A DNA stretch of 11,031 nucleotides from contig JAAAVE010000814.1 in NCBI GenBank assembly GCA_015679605.1, positions 2,171-13,201 on the forward strand, written 5' to 3'. The stretch's first letter is position 1. Every line of letters starts with the position of its first letter. Positions 1 through 7,794 of this stretch are shown here, in pieces. The position numbers and the translations under genes were made by a program. Source of the DNA: Podila epigama (lineage: Eukaryota > Mortierellomycota > Mortierellomycetes > Mortierellales > Mortierellaceae). The notes under the pieces are model-generated. The model saw only the letters and a program-made list of their open reading frames with translations. It searched no databases and was not told the origin of the DNA.

Positions 1-243
1 AAAAAAAAGAGAGGTGTTAGACAAAATGAGACTCGCCCGGAAAGTCGCCCATGGCCAAAGGAAGGACCAACATCATCTCCAAAATGAGAAGCGGACACAC
101 TCACAATGTCATGGTTCACTGTGTGCTACAACCACAGATGTTGGATAAATATAGATGCGATGTGTTAGCTTTTTTGGCTGTGGAACGATATACCTTTTGT
201 ATCTGCAGGTTCCTTTTTGCCAATCCTGACAGGGGTGTCGATA

Positions 244-321
244 CATTCACGCACACATGCACACACACAATTGTGTGCCTGTGTGTCTGTGTGTCTGTGT
301 GTCGATGTGTTGGAGTGAATG
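244..321. repeat. CA/GT imperfect inverted repeat
   Basis: The left half is CA-rich and the right half GT-rich. The centre is a perfect 14-bp palindrome, CACACAATTGTGTG, at 264-277. The outermost arms also match: CATTCAC at 244-250 is the reverse complement of GTGAATG at 315-321. Between them the pairing is interrupted by TGTGTGTC-type repeats. The element could form a hairpin in RNA or a cruciform in DNA, and it explains the short open frames crossing this spot on both strands. Confidence 0.75.
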
Positions 322-456
322 TGAGAGCAGAGTTGACCTCCCATTGACACACATTGTTGTGTTTGCATTATGACTTCCGCATTACCCTTTGCAACCCAAA
401 ATAGATTTTTTTAATGACCTTTACTTTTCCTCCGCCAGTCCAATGTAATAAAGTAG

Positions 457-477
457 AAAAAAAAAAAAAAAAAAAAA
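457..477. repeat. A21 homopolymer preceded by AATAAA
   Basis: A run of 21 A residues follows AATAAAG at 447-453 with only a few bases between. It may be a plain homopolymer, or the 3' end of a retroposed transcript. No gene upstream of it can be recognised. Confidence 0.8.
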
Positions 478-770
478 CCTTGTCAGCATTCATTGTCCTT
501 TAGAGTAAAGTGGAGTGGGAAGTGTAACCATCTTCTGGTTGGTGGCCTTCGCCTCCAGAGATGTACACTAGTTTTTAATGAAGGGCAAAGTAGAATGTTT
601 CATTATGAATGTAGCTTTGTTGAAGAACAACAGAGACGGGCGAACTGTACATACATTGAAATGATGTGTGTACAGTCAGTACTAAAAAAATATGCTCCAA
701 CCAACGTGCCCTTTGCCAGAGTACAGCCATGACTTTATTAGACCGACACGCCCTCTTTTTTTTCACAACA

Positions 771-784
771 TGACGTCGACCAAT
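771..784 (+). promoter_or_regulatory. Possible CRE-like site beside a CCAAT box
   Basis: TGACGTC at 771-777 matches the core bound by CREB/ATF-type bZIP factors, and CCAAT at 780-784 matches the core of the HAP/CBC complex. They lie 2 bp apart. Both motifs are short and no start codon of a supported gene lies nearby, so function is conjecture. Confidence 0.15.
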
Positions 785-1948
785 GCATTGTGGAAAGAAA
801 CGTTGTATTTTTACCTTGCGACCAACACACAAAAAAATGAACTAGCAGACACTTTCCGCGGGATAACTACAAGGGCTTTGGTATCTTGGCATAAACTAGA
901 GTCGATTGATAGTTTGTCCTGTGTCTATCCTTGCACGTCCGTCACGTCCATTGTCGTACAGATTGGTCATTTGGGGGTGGGCAAAAGATAGTAAAATGCC
1001 CGATGGCATGGTAACAGCACAGAGCACAATTCAAAGCAAAAAAAGCGACCGTTTCCAAGGAACTGAATGAAGAGTAGAAATCAGAGTACACAAACGAGTT
1101 GGTTCGTGCTTGATGAGGTTCGATGTGTCCTCCTTGGTCTGTTGGACTGGTTTTAATAAACGGAAGAAGGAAGATGTGGCGAAAACAGGGCTCAGAATGA
1201 AGAAGTCGTTGGTCCCCTGTTTTGTGCCTGTCTTAATGTTGTCTTGATTGCTGGAGAGGGGGAGGAAGATTTCATCTCATCTCTGCCTCAAGGATCTTTT
1301 TTTTTTCGCCCGTTGCTCTTTGTCTCCTATATACCCCACAGACCACACAACGGGACAAGTGGGAGACAAACAACACAAAGAGAAAAGTCGCTCCACAACA
1401 ACAAAAAAAACAATGACAAGATATGAAGAGTCAACCCTATTTTTTATTATTGACAGGGGTGTCCATGCATACACGAACCCTCAGAGTCTCGACCGTTTTT
1501 CATTTTCCAACGCACACTCGTCTACGTATGGTTTGTTATTCATGCTTCCATTAGGAGGTTAAGGAAATGAAGGGTGAAGCATGTCCACCACCCCACCCGA
1601 GTCCTTCAGAGAGCGTAACCCTCTTTTTTATTTGTTGAGTACAGTGCGTGGTGGAACCTCTGGTAGAGCTCTGACAAGATGCACCCCACGCGACCAAGCA
1701 TGCTCCTCACTTCCCCCCTTTTCATAACTTGATACGGAGAATATTTCATTCAGTTTAATGTTTTTTCCCGGTAGAGCCGTTACTTGCAGTGTCTCGATGA
1801 CTTGTAGGTACAAAGGAAGAGGAGCTAGGGCAACACCTTCATTCCTCCAATTCCCACACTCTGCGATTCCTTTGAGCAATGAATTCGATACCAATCCTTG
1901 TAGAACAGAGTTTGCACTTGTTTTTGATTAGGCTGCTTCAATCCATCT

Positions 1949-2040
1949 CTCTGTGTGTATGTTTGTGTGTGTGTGTGTGTGTTGTCCAGACAGCTACATG
2001 AGCAAGCACTTTCACACACTTTCACACACTGTCACACGCA
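1949..2040. repeat. GT microsatellite and CA-rich repeat facing each other
   Basis: A GT tract, longest uninterrupted part about 1964-1982, is followed about 30 bp later by tandem TTCACACACT (2011-2020 and 2021-2030) and a third, diverged copy, GTCACACGCA (2031-2040). The two parts are partly reverse complementary, so a hairpin is possible. The order is opposite to that of the element at 244-321, where CA comes first. Confidence 0.7.
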
Positions 2041-2343
2041 AATCTGTCGGTCTCTCATTAGAGTTGGCCATGTTATCTTTTTTTCTTTCTTTTCGCCGCT
2101 ATCCCATCTTGTTCACTCTGATATGTCACTTTGCCTATCGCCTGTTTACATGTTTTTATTTTTTTCTTGTGTTTGTGAATGCAATGTGTTGGTTGCAAAA
2201 ATGTTGTATTTTTCTTCCCATTCATCTTTTTTTTCCCCTTCCCACTCTACCTTGTGGACAGTTACCGCCATGCTAGCTTCAATGTGAATGTGAAAAGTGT
2301 TTTATCCTTGATCTACCATTTGTTTTAGCAATAGCGTTTTTAT

Positions 2344-2400
2344 GTTTTGTGTTTTGTGTTTTGTGTTTTGTGTTTTGTGTTTTGTGTTTTGTGTTTTTGT
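2344..2400. repeat. 7-bp minisatellite (GTTTTGT)n
   Basis: Seven perfect tandem copies of GTTTTGT occupy 2344-2392, followed by one 8-bp variant with an extra T (2393-2400). The unit does not match the common fungal telomere repeat TTAGGG. It lies about 800 bp upstream of the start codon of the methyltransferase gene. Confidence 0.95.
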
Positions 2401-2625
2401 GTTGTGTGTTTGTGTGGTTGTGTGTTTGTGTGGCATTGTCGTTGTGAGTTGTAACTTGTGTTGAAGGTTGTATTGTTGTGTCCTTGTGTCCTTGTGTCCT
2501 TGTGTGTTGAATAGTATGTGTTGTGTGTAGTATGCTGCGTGATGTGTCTGTGTGTGTGAATGAATTGTGGTGTGCGCGTGTGTTTTGTGAATGTGTATGA
2601 ATCTGTGTGTGTGTGCATGGATGGA
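2401..2625. repeat. G/T-rich low-complexity block
   Basis: The plus strand is made almost only of G and T, in degenerate GTGTTT/TGTG words, including three tandem TGTCCTTG units at 2479-2502. It continues the minisatellite and ends where a short purine stretch begins near 2660. The opposite strand shows long open frames rich in Thr and His. These come from composition and are not genes. Confidence 0.8.
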
Positions 2626-2651
2626 AAATGGATGGTGATGAAAAAGTGATG

Positions 2652-3202
2652 GTCAACAGGAGAAGAAAAAAAAAAAAGTTGAACAAGGCTCTTACCGATC
2701 TTTTTTTCTTGTTCACTCCACATCCCATCCCACATCATCCGTCCACTCACAAACATCTCATCACACGTTATCGGTCTTGTTTCTCTTTTCTCCTCTCCCC
2801 CCACAAAATTATTTCGTCTTCATTTCTCCCACCCTTTTTTTTTCTCCACTCTTTGTATATTTTATTTTTTTACTCACACACTTCGCACTTCTTTTTGTTT
2901 CTTCTTCTCTTTCGCCAAAAGGGTCCTTCCCGTCTATACCAACCAAGACGTACGTCCACACACACATACACGCACACTTATTCTTTCTTTCTTTCTTTGC
3001 TCTCGACATTGACATCGTCTTGTGGAGAATATTCTCATTCATTCACTCATTCACTCATTCAAACTCACATTCACATAAACACATATTAAGACCACATAGA
3101 CACATACCACACACTCACACACTCACACACACACACACACATACACGCAACAGCAACACCATCAATACACGCAGGACACCCTCATACACTCTTACACACG
3201 AC
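2652..3202 (+). promoter_or_regulatory. Promoter and 5' leader of the methyltransferase gene
   Basis: Upstream region of the methyltransferase start codon. A T/C-rich tract (about 2700-2935) gives way to C/A-rich sequence (about 2945-3202) with TTTC repeats near 2982-2998, CATTCACT-type repeats near 3034-3060 and a (CA)n tract near 3117-3141. No ATG occurs anywhere in these 551 nt, so a scanning ribosome starting anywhere here would first meet 3203. Pyrimidine tracts are common near fungal transcription start sites, so transcription probably starts in or just after the T/C part; this is inferred. No clear TATA box is seen. Confidence 0.5.
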
Positions 3203-6200
3203 ATGGGAAATGTCTCTAGTGCTGACCATGAAAAGGTCAATGAACTCCTCACCAAGAGGGCACTCAAGAAGGCGCACAAGAAGCAACTTCAACAGCAACG
3301 GCAACATCAGCACCTCATGGCGCAACACAAGGACGCATCCAGCCATCGTCCCTACACAACATCCTTTAGCGATGGCTACCCCGAAGAATACTACTCTCCC
3401 ATCTCAGCAAGCCCCTTCAACTATGGCCACGATGATCCCTCTAGGAAAAACCAGGCCGAATTTTATAGTCATAGTGCATACAACTGGAACACAAATACCA
3501 ATACCAACCCCAACTCCAGCAGTAACAATCTCAACAGCAACATCCATAACACTAATTACATCAACGGTAACAACGGTATCAACGGTAACAACGGTAACGG
3601 CGATTCTAACGGTTATCCCAAGAACATCATGGACTTTTTCCCCGCCTCGCCGCTCAATTCGGCATCTTCGAACGCCAGCACAGCCACCTTCGACAACGTG
3701 TATTATCAAGGCGGTCGACCCGACGACCGATTGCCGGACACAATTTCGGCTCCACCGCTCCAACAGCCGCCCGCACGGCTCCATTTTACCAACTCGTCCC
3801 CCATTGTCATCCCTCAAAGCCACCAGAACCAGGCCAAGGAGAATGGCGTCAAGGGCCCCTCTCCACCAGCCTACATCCCTTCTCGGCGGGGGTCTGAGCA
3901 TCACATTTCGCACCAACGACAACAACAAGAGCGGTCAGCCGATCTCCGACTGGGGTCCTCGCCCGAGGCCAAGGATTGGCTGCGACAAAAGCCCACGCGA
4001 TCGTCCACTCATCTCATCCACCAATACAACTTTCACAGTGCTCAGTACTACCAACAGCCAGGCAGTGGTATCAAAATTGTCAACAACAGTTGTCGTAACA
4101 TGGCCGGCTATGCCGGTGTCCCTACCCTCCCCCAGTCACCCGCCACGACTACCCCATCCTCACCCTTGTCTAGAAACGGTCTACCACTTCAGTCAAAGAC
4201 TGTAACAGGGAATGAACAGCAGCAGCAGCAGCAACATCAACAACGGCGACAGCAACAACAACAACAGCAGCAGCAACAACAACAAGAGACGTCCCAAGAC
4301 CCTCAACACCTTACCAATGATCTCGATACAAGTCGACGTCGTTCGACTAAACAGTCTTACGCATCCGCACCTATCCCCAGCATTCGGACGGACCTAGGTC
4401 CAGGGCATCAGCGAGGCAGTAGTGTCCATGGTCTTTCCACGCCATTGTCACCATCAAAGCAATTCAATGGCAAAGGACAGTCTCCCTTCCCAGTAGCCGA
4501 GTCATACAACACATTGGAAAAAGCCTTGTCTCCATCATCACCTCCAGCAACACCTGTAGGGCCCCGACTGGTGATGTCACGCTCCAAACTAGTCACAGCC
4601 CTGGCCACACCCACATCCTCGGTGCCTTCCACACCATTATCCGAAACAGAGTCGAACGGGGCTAACAGCCTGGGAATCAACACACCCAAAGGCAGCAGCA
4701 ACAGCATGAGCAACAGCAACAGCAGCAGTAATAGTAGCGTCAGCCCAGGTCAATCTAGGCCGAGTTCAACCTTGTCATCGCTTCGGTCGTTGCTCGGTAA
4801 CCATCCCCAAGGTCTGTCCCTCATCGAGTCATTGGAGGAAGATGACGAGGAAGATTTGGAATCCATGTCAGAGACCGAGGCAGGTGACTCTGATGCGGAA
4901 CTTGCGCAGAGCACACAGTCCTTGAACATGTCAGAGGCGTCACCTGGTTCTGGAGGAGGGAACAAGAGGAGCCCGAGAAAGCGTCTACCGCCCCAGTTCG
5001 AATGGATGGCAGCTCGAAGACGGTTCAGTGCCTCCAGTCTTTCAACCATTAGCCGTGATATCCAAGACAGGTTAGGATTTTGTTTGATTCCTGTGTCAAT
5101 GTGGCAATGTGTCAATGTGGTGTTTCCCATGCAATGCAAACATTTTTTTTTTTTCCAATCAGAATGTTCTCCCATTTTCCATACAAGCTGTCACACTGAC
5201 ATTTTTTCTTTGTCATGATTTTTTTTTTTTGCTTAAACAGCCAAAAAGGTCAACATGCGCTATGGAAGTACATTGGCGGTGGCAACTTCCATGCACCTCT
5301 TCGATATGACATTGACCGAATTCTGGATTCAGGATGCGGCTTAGGTGAATGGACCATGGTACGTTTTTCTTTTTTTTTCTTTTTTTTTCTTTTCTTTCTC
5401 TCTTCCCGCACACGCCACCTTCCCTGTGATATGAGGCCTGTGCTAAAAGACAGACAGAGAGCTCCTTCCTGTCTTTCATCTCTGAGCACATGCAGGTCAT
5501 GTAGCACGTGGCTGCATCATTCTTTTTTCTATTCCCAATTGCAAAACTCATTCCCCTCCTTCCCCCTCCTCCACCCCTTTTAATTGTTTCCTTTCTTTCA
5601 TCTAACGTGCCCACCCCCCTGCGTGATATACTCTTTGACCCACTTGCTATCTTTTTATCCTCATTGGACCATTGTTACACTTTGACCATTGTTACACTTT
5701 GACCACCTATCTTTTTTTTGGGGGGCTACATTACACTTTTTGACCACTCTTTACCATCTATTACTTGAATATATATATTCATTCACTAACCATCCATTCC
5801 GAATATATGACGAATATAACCTTTTTGATAAACTTTTAGGAAATGGCAAAAGAGTTTCCGAATGCCACGGTGTATGGAATTGATATCAACCCGGAGCTGT
5901 TTCCTCATGCACGCGAGCCGGTGCCGAGCAATTGCTTGTTCACGCAATCGAATCTTTTGGGGCGACTGTCGTTCCCAGACAAGTACTTTGATTTTGTCTA
6001 TCAACGGTTTCTTTACTTGGGCCTGACGATGGACGATTGGCCGATTGCATTGAAAGAGTTGCAACGGGTGATGAAGCCGGGTGCATGGATCGAGCTGTTT
6101 GAGCCATGTATGCGGGTGCATCGGGCAGGACCTCGAACAAGAGAGGTGATGCGATGGATTTCGAGGCTTTTGCAAGAGGAACGTGGATTGGACTTTGATT

Positions 6201-6556
6201 TTGCTGGTGAAAAGATGAAGCGGCTGTGTGAATCGAATGAGCTTGGGTTCCAGAATGTGCGGTTGGAGCGATTGTCGATTCCGGTGGGGAGTTGGGGAGG
6301 GCGAGTAGGGCAGGCGATGGCAGAGAACATGGTGCTTATTTTCCAGAATCTGCAGTCGGCTTTGATGATGGACGAGATGGGAGGACCGCTGAGCAGTAGT
6401 AGGTCAGGAGGAGGGTTGGCTTCGTTGCCTGTGTCTTCTTCGGATAAGAAGACACAAAAGGCGTTTGAGTTGATGGTCCAAAGTTGGGTCCGAGAATGTG
6501 AAGAGAACAAAAGTTATTTGGACTATTATATCCTAGTAGCCCAGAAAGCACAATAA
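3203..6556 (+). CDS. SAM-dependent methyltransferase with long disordered, probably N-myristoylated N-terminus
   Basis: Model: exons 3203-5070, 5241-5358 and 5840-6556; phases agree and give about 900 aa. The start is the first ATG after a 551-nt ATG-free stretch, with G at -3 and +4. The protein opens MGNVSS (Gly2, Ser6), the N-myristoylation consensus. Residues 7-590 look disordered: basic Gln-rich segment, Asn-rich 94-141, poly-Gln 339-361, many SP/TP sites, RRxS PKA-type sites at Ser231, Ser381 and Ser609, acidic 544-570, and KRSPRKR at 588-594 as a possible nuclear signal. From about 598 comes a class I Rossmann methyltransferase: motif I LDSGCGLGEW at 651-660, acidic SAM-ribose residue probably Asp677 in GIDINP, FDFVYQR at 712-718, then VMKPGAWIELFEP. 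It resembles the fungal LaeA/UMTA-type group; substrate unknown. DSGCG replaces the usual DVGCG but keeps the glycines. The domain call is firm, the intron model good, location inferred. Confidence 0.85.
3560..3595 (+). repeat. 18-bp tandem duplication in the Asn-rich segment
   Basis: Two identical 18-bp copies (3560-3577 and 3578-3595) encode INGNNG twice. Identity at the DNA level as well as the protein level points to a recent duplication or ongoing slippage inside the disordered region of the methyltransferase. Confidence 0.9.
4217..4285 (+). repeat. CAG/CAA tract encoding poly-glutamine
   Basis: The tract encodes six Gln, His, two Gln, two Arg and twelve Gln (residues 339-361). CAG and CAA codons are mixed, which usually reduces slippage compared with a pure CAG run. 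Length variation between strains would be expected. Confidence 0.9.
5071..5240 (+). other. Intron 1 of the methyltransferase gene
   Basis: The donor is CAG|GTTAGG and the acceptor AAACAG|C, with CTGAC at 5196-5200 as a likely branch point and a T11 tract before the acceptor. It interrupts codon 623 after its second base (AG|C, Ser). Reading through would lead to a stop near 5216, ahead of the methyltransferase motifs. The donor is not the strongest consensus, so this junction is the least certain of the five. Confidence 0.75.
5667..5700. repeat. 17-bp tandem repeat inside an intron
   Basis: GACCATTGTTACACTTT occurs twice head to tail (5667-5683, 5684-5700) and a third copy starts with GACCAC at 5701. 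A related, diverged piece, CATTACACTTTTTGACCAC, follows near 5729-5747 after a T8G6 tract. Confidence 0.9.
5766..5781. repeat. 16-bp perfect AT palindrome
   Basis: TGAATATATATATTCA is identical to its reverse complement. It lies in intron 2 of the methyltransferase gene, just upstream of the likely branch point at 5786-5790. It may be only a consequence of the TA repeat. Confidence 0.8.
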
Positions 6557-6720
6557 GTCCTTTCATGTTGTACATTTTTTTTTCTTTTTCTTTTTTTTCT
6601 TTTTTCTTTGTGTTCTCTTTCTCTCTTTCTTTTATTTTATATATAGTCGAGATAATAGTCTAATAGTCATGCAAGAGCTGCAAGATAATAGAGATAGAGC
6701 AAGAAAACAAAAAAAGGGGG
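6557..6720 (+). terminator. Probable 3' UTR and polyadenylation region of the methyltransferase gene
   Basis: After the TAA stop comes a T/C-dominated run (6575-6635), TATATATAG at 6638-6646 and an A-rich stretch with several GATAATAG-like words near 6651-6695. No exact AATAAA is seen, but U-rich and UAUAUA elements are typical of fungal 3' ends. The actual cleavage site cannot be fixed from sequence alone. Confidence 0.4.
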
Positions 6721-6821
6721 AAAACAAGGAAAGAATGAAGTTGTCAAGAGAATTGCGATGCCTTTTCGCCTTGACTCTTTGGTTGTGTTGGGCTTATGCC
6801 CGAGTTTTTTGAAATTGTTGG

Positions 6822-6880
6822 AGAAAAAAGAAAAAGAAAAAAAAAGAAAGAAAAAAAAGAAAAAAAGGAAAAGAAAAGAA
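6822..6880. repeat. Polypurine A/G tract
   Basis: About 59 bp made only of A and G, mostly A runs punctuated by single G. It is roughly reverse complementary to the T/C tract at 6575-6632, about 190 bp upstream, so a long hairpin could form if both lie in one transcript. Confidence 0.8.
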
Positions 6881-7029
6881 CGACATGACCTTTGTTGTTT
6901 ATGCTCTTTTTATTTGTATATCTTTTTTTTTATTTCTTTCCCCGCTTATCTTGATCCTGCATCGTCCCAACGGGAGGTGGAAATAGGTTGATTTTTTTGT
7001 CAACAATCTCGCTTGATTCTACTCCAATT

Positions 7030-7063
7030 GAGTGAGTGACTGAGTGACTGAGTGAGTGAGTGA
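7030..7063. repeat. TGAG/TGAC tetranucleotide array
   Basis: Eight or so 4-bp units alternate between TGAG and TGAC. Similar GAGT/CACT words recur on the opposite strand at 8073-8097 and 8248-8266, so this simple-sequence family is spread through the upstream region of the deacetylase gene in both orientations. Confidence 0.8.
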
Positions 7064-7193
7064 CAGACAGGAATGACTGTCTAAGTGAATGGTGAGTGAA
7101 CCGAGTGACAGACGGGAAATGACTGGATGGATGAGGTGGAAGGTTTCTAATCTAGCAGAATCTTGTTGTCCATCTCCCTTTCCTTTGTACTCC

Positions 7194-7535
7194 TTGTTGT
7201 TGTTTTTGTTGTTGTTGTTGATGGTGTTGTTGATGTCCTTGTCGTTGTTGTTGTTGATTTTATAATCGTAGTGGACAACAATGAGGGTTGGTATAGTATG
7301 CAGTCAACAATGCTTCGATGCATTCTCATGTCATCCTCATCCATTTCGAACATGACATGACATGACCTCGATCAAAGGCCCTCGATCAACATGTAGAATG
7401 TAACATGCTACAGTAATACTACGGGGCGAGTGAGTGAGGTTCGAGTGTAGAAGAAGTAGGAGAAGAAGAAGTAGAAGAAGAAGAAGTAAAAGTAAAAGTT
7501 GAATGAGAATACAACAACAGCAACAACAACAACAG
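7194..7535. repeat. GTT, GAA and CAA triplet-repeat cluster
   Basis: GTT repeats at about 7194-7257 and CAA repeats at about 7512-7535 are reverse complements of each other. A GAA/GTA purine-rich array at about 7449-7500 lies between them. CATGTCAT at 7327-7334 also pairs with ATGACATG at 7352-7359. The whole segment could fold into a large hairpin; the GAA array could alternatively form triplex DNA. Confidence 0.75.
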
Positions 7536-7787
7536 ACAAGAAGCAAAAAGGCACAAAAAAGGAGGTGGGCTCACATCTGATGGGAAGAGACAACAGAGAG
7601 ACAAGACAACAACAGAGACAAAAAGAGAGAGATAAAAACCTTGTTTGTTACTCCTCAGCTGGAAGCACTCTGAGTGGCCCTGTCTCGTCTCTTCTCTCTC
7701 TTCTCCCGTTAACCTTTGTTGTGTTATGTCTGTTGTTTTATTTTATGTGTGTGAGTGAGTAAAGTGTTTGTGAGTGAGGGATTTGCC

Positions 7788-7794
7788 TGATAAG
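7788..7794 (+). promoter_or_regulatory. Possible GATA-factor site
   Basis: TGATAAG matches the HGATAR core bound by fungal GATA regulators of nitrogen use. It lies about 720 bp upstream of the deacetylase start codon. GATA-type control would suit an enzyme that releases nitrogen from GlcNAc, but the motif is short and one site is weak evidence. Confidence 0.2.

Larger units (their letters stand above)
1..2340. other. Intergenic region without a supported gene
   Basis: No open frame here resembles a known protein, and none combines plausible splice sites with non-repetitive coding sequence over a useful length. The stretch opens with an A run and holds a CA/GT inverted repeat near 244-321, an A21 tract at 457-477, a CRE-like TGACGTC followed by CCAAT near 771-784, a GT microsatellite with a CA-rich partner near 1949-2040, and many short T or A runs. 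Positions 480-1240 and 1540-1950 are less repetitive and could be decayed coding sequence or UTR of a gene beyond the left edge. I cannot assign either of them. Confidence 0.6.
5359..5839 (+). other. Intron 2 of the methyltransferase gene
   Basis: The donor is ATG|GTACGT and the acceptor TTTTAG|GAAATG, phase 0. CTAAC at 5786-5790 is a good branch point, 49 nt before the acceptor. Joining the exons gives GCGLGEWTM followed by EMAKEFPNA, continuous across motif I of the methyltransferase fold, which strongly supports removal. The 481-nt intron holds a T/C run, a 17-bp tandem repeat at 5667-5700 and a perfect 16-bp AT palindrome at 5766-5781. Confidence 0.9.

Noticed and set aside
51-991. Short open frames of 60-100 codons on both strands
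   Set aside because: They are of chance length, several cross the CA/GT inverted repeat, and none resembles a known family.
1110-1135. Possible tRNA B-box (GGTTCGA) here and near 7439
   Set aside because: The motif is not completed by the trailing CC, and no matching A-box or acceptor stem is found at a proper distance.
2344-2400. Telomeric or subtelomeric repeat
   Set aside because: The GTTTTGT unit does not match TTAGGG or a known yeast telomere unit, and it is internal, short and beside a gene.
2279-2804. Long minus-strand frames rich in Thr and His
   Set aside because: They are translations of the GTTTTGT minisatellite and G/T-rich DNA; the internal peptide periodicity follows the DNA repeat.
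2777-3202. In-frame upstream extension of the methyltransferase by 142 codons
   Set aside because: The frame is open but contains no ATG; its first codon is TTG, and the residues are repeat-derived Phe, Leu, His and Thr. The ATG at 3203 with its myristoylation consensus is the better start.
3210-4205. Thr/Ser-rich 331-codon open frame overlapping exon 1
   Set aside because: It is a frame-shifted shadow of the methyltransferase exon, with composition set by the Asn/Gln-rich coding frame and no recognisable domain.
5505-5510. CACGTG E-box
   Set aside because: It lies inside an intron as a single 6-bp match; chance occurrence is likely.
5843-6556. A separate short methyltransferase starting at MAKEFPNA
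   Set aside because: It would lack motif I (GCGLGEW), which lies in the preceding exon and joins in phase through consensus splice sites.
6336-6575. Minus-strand frames opposite exon 3 and opposite the deacetylase exons
   Set aside because: They are antisense shadows of confident coding sequence on the plus strand, without domains or splice support.
7030-7063. CRISPR-like array or origin iterons
   Set aside because: The units are 4 bp with no spacers, and the organism is eukaryotic; this is a microsatellite.
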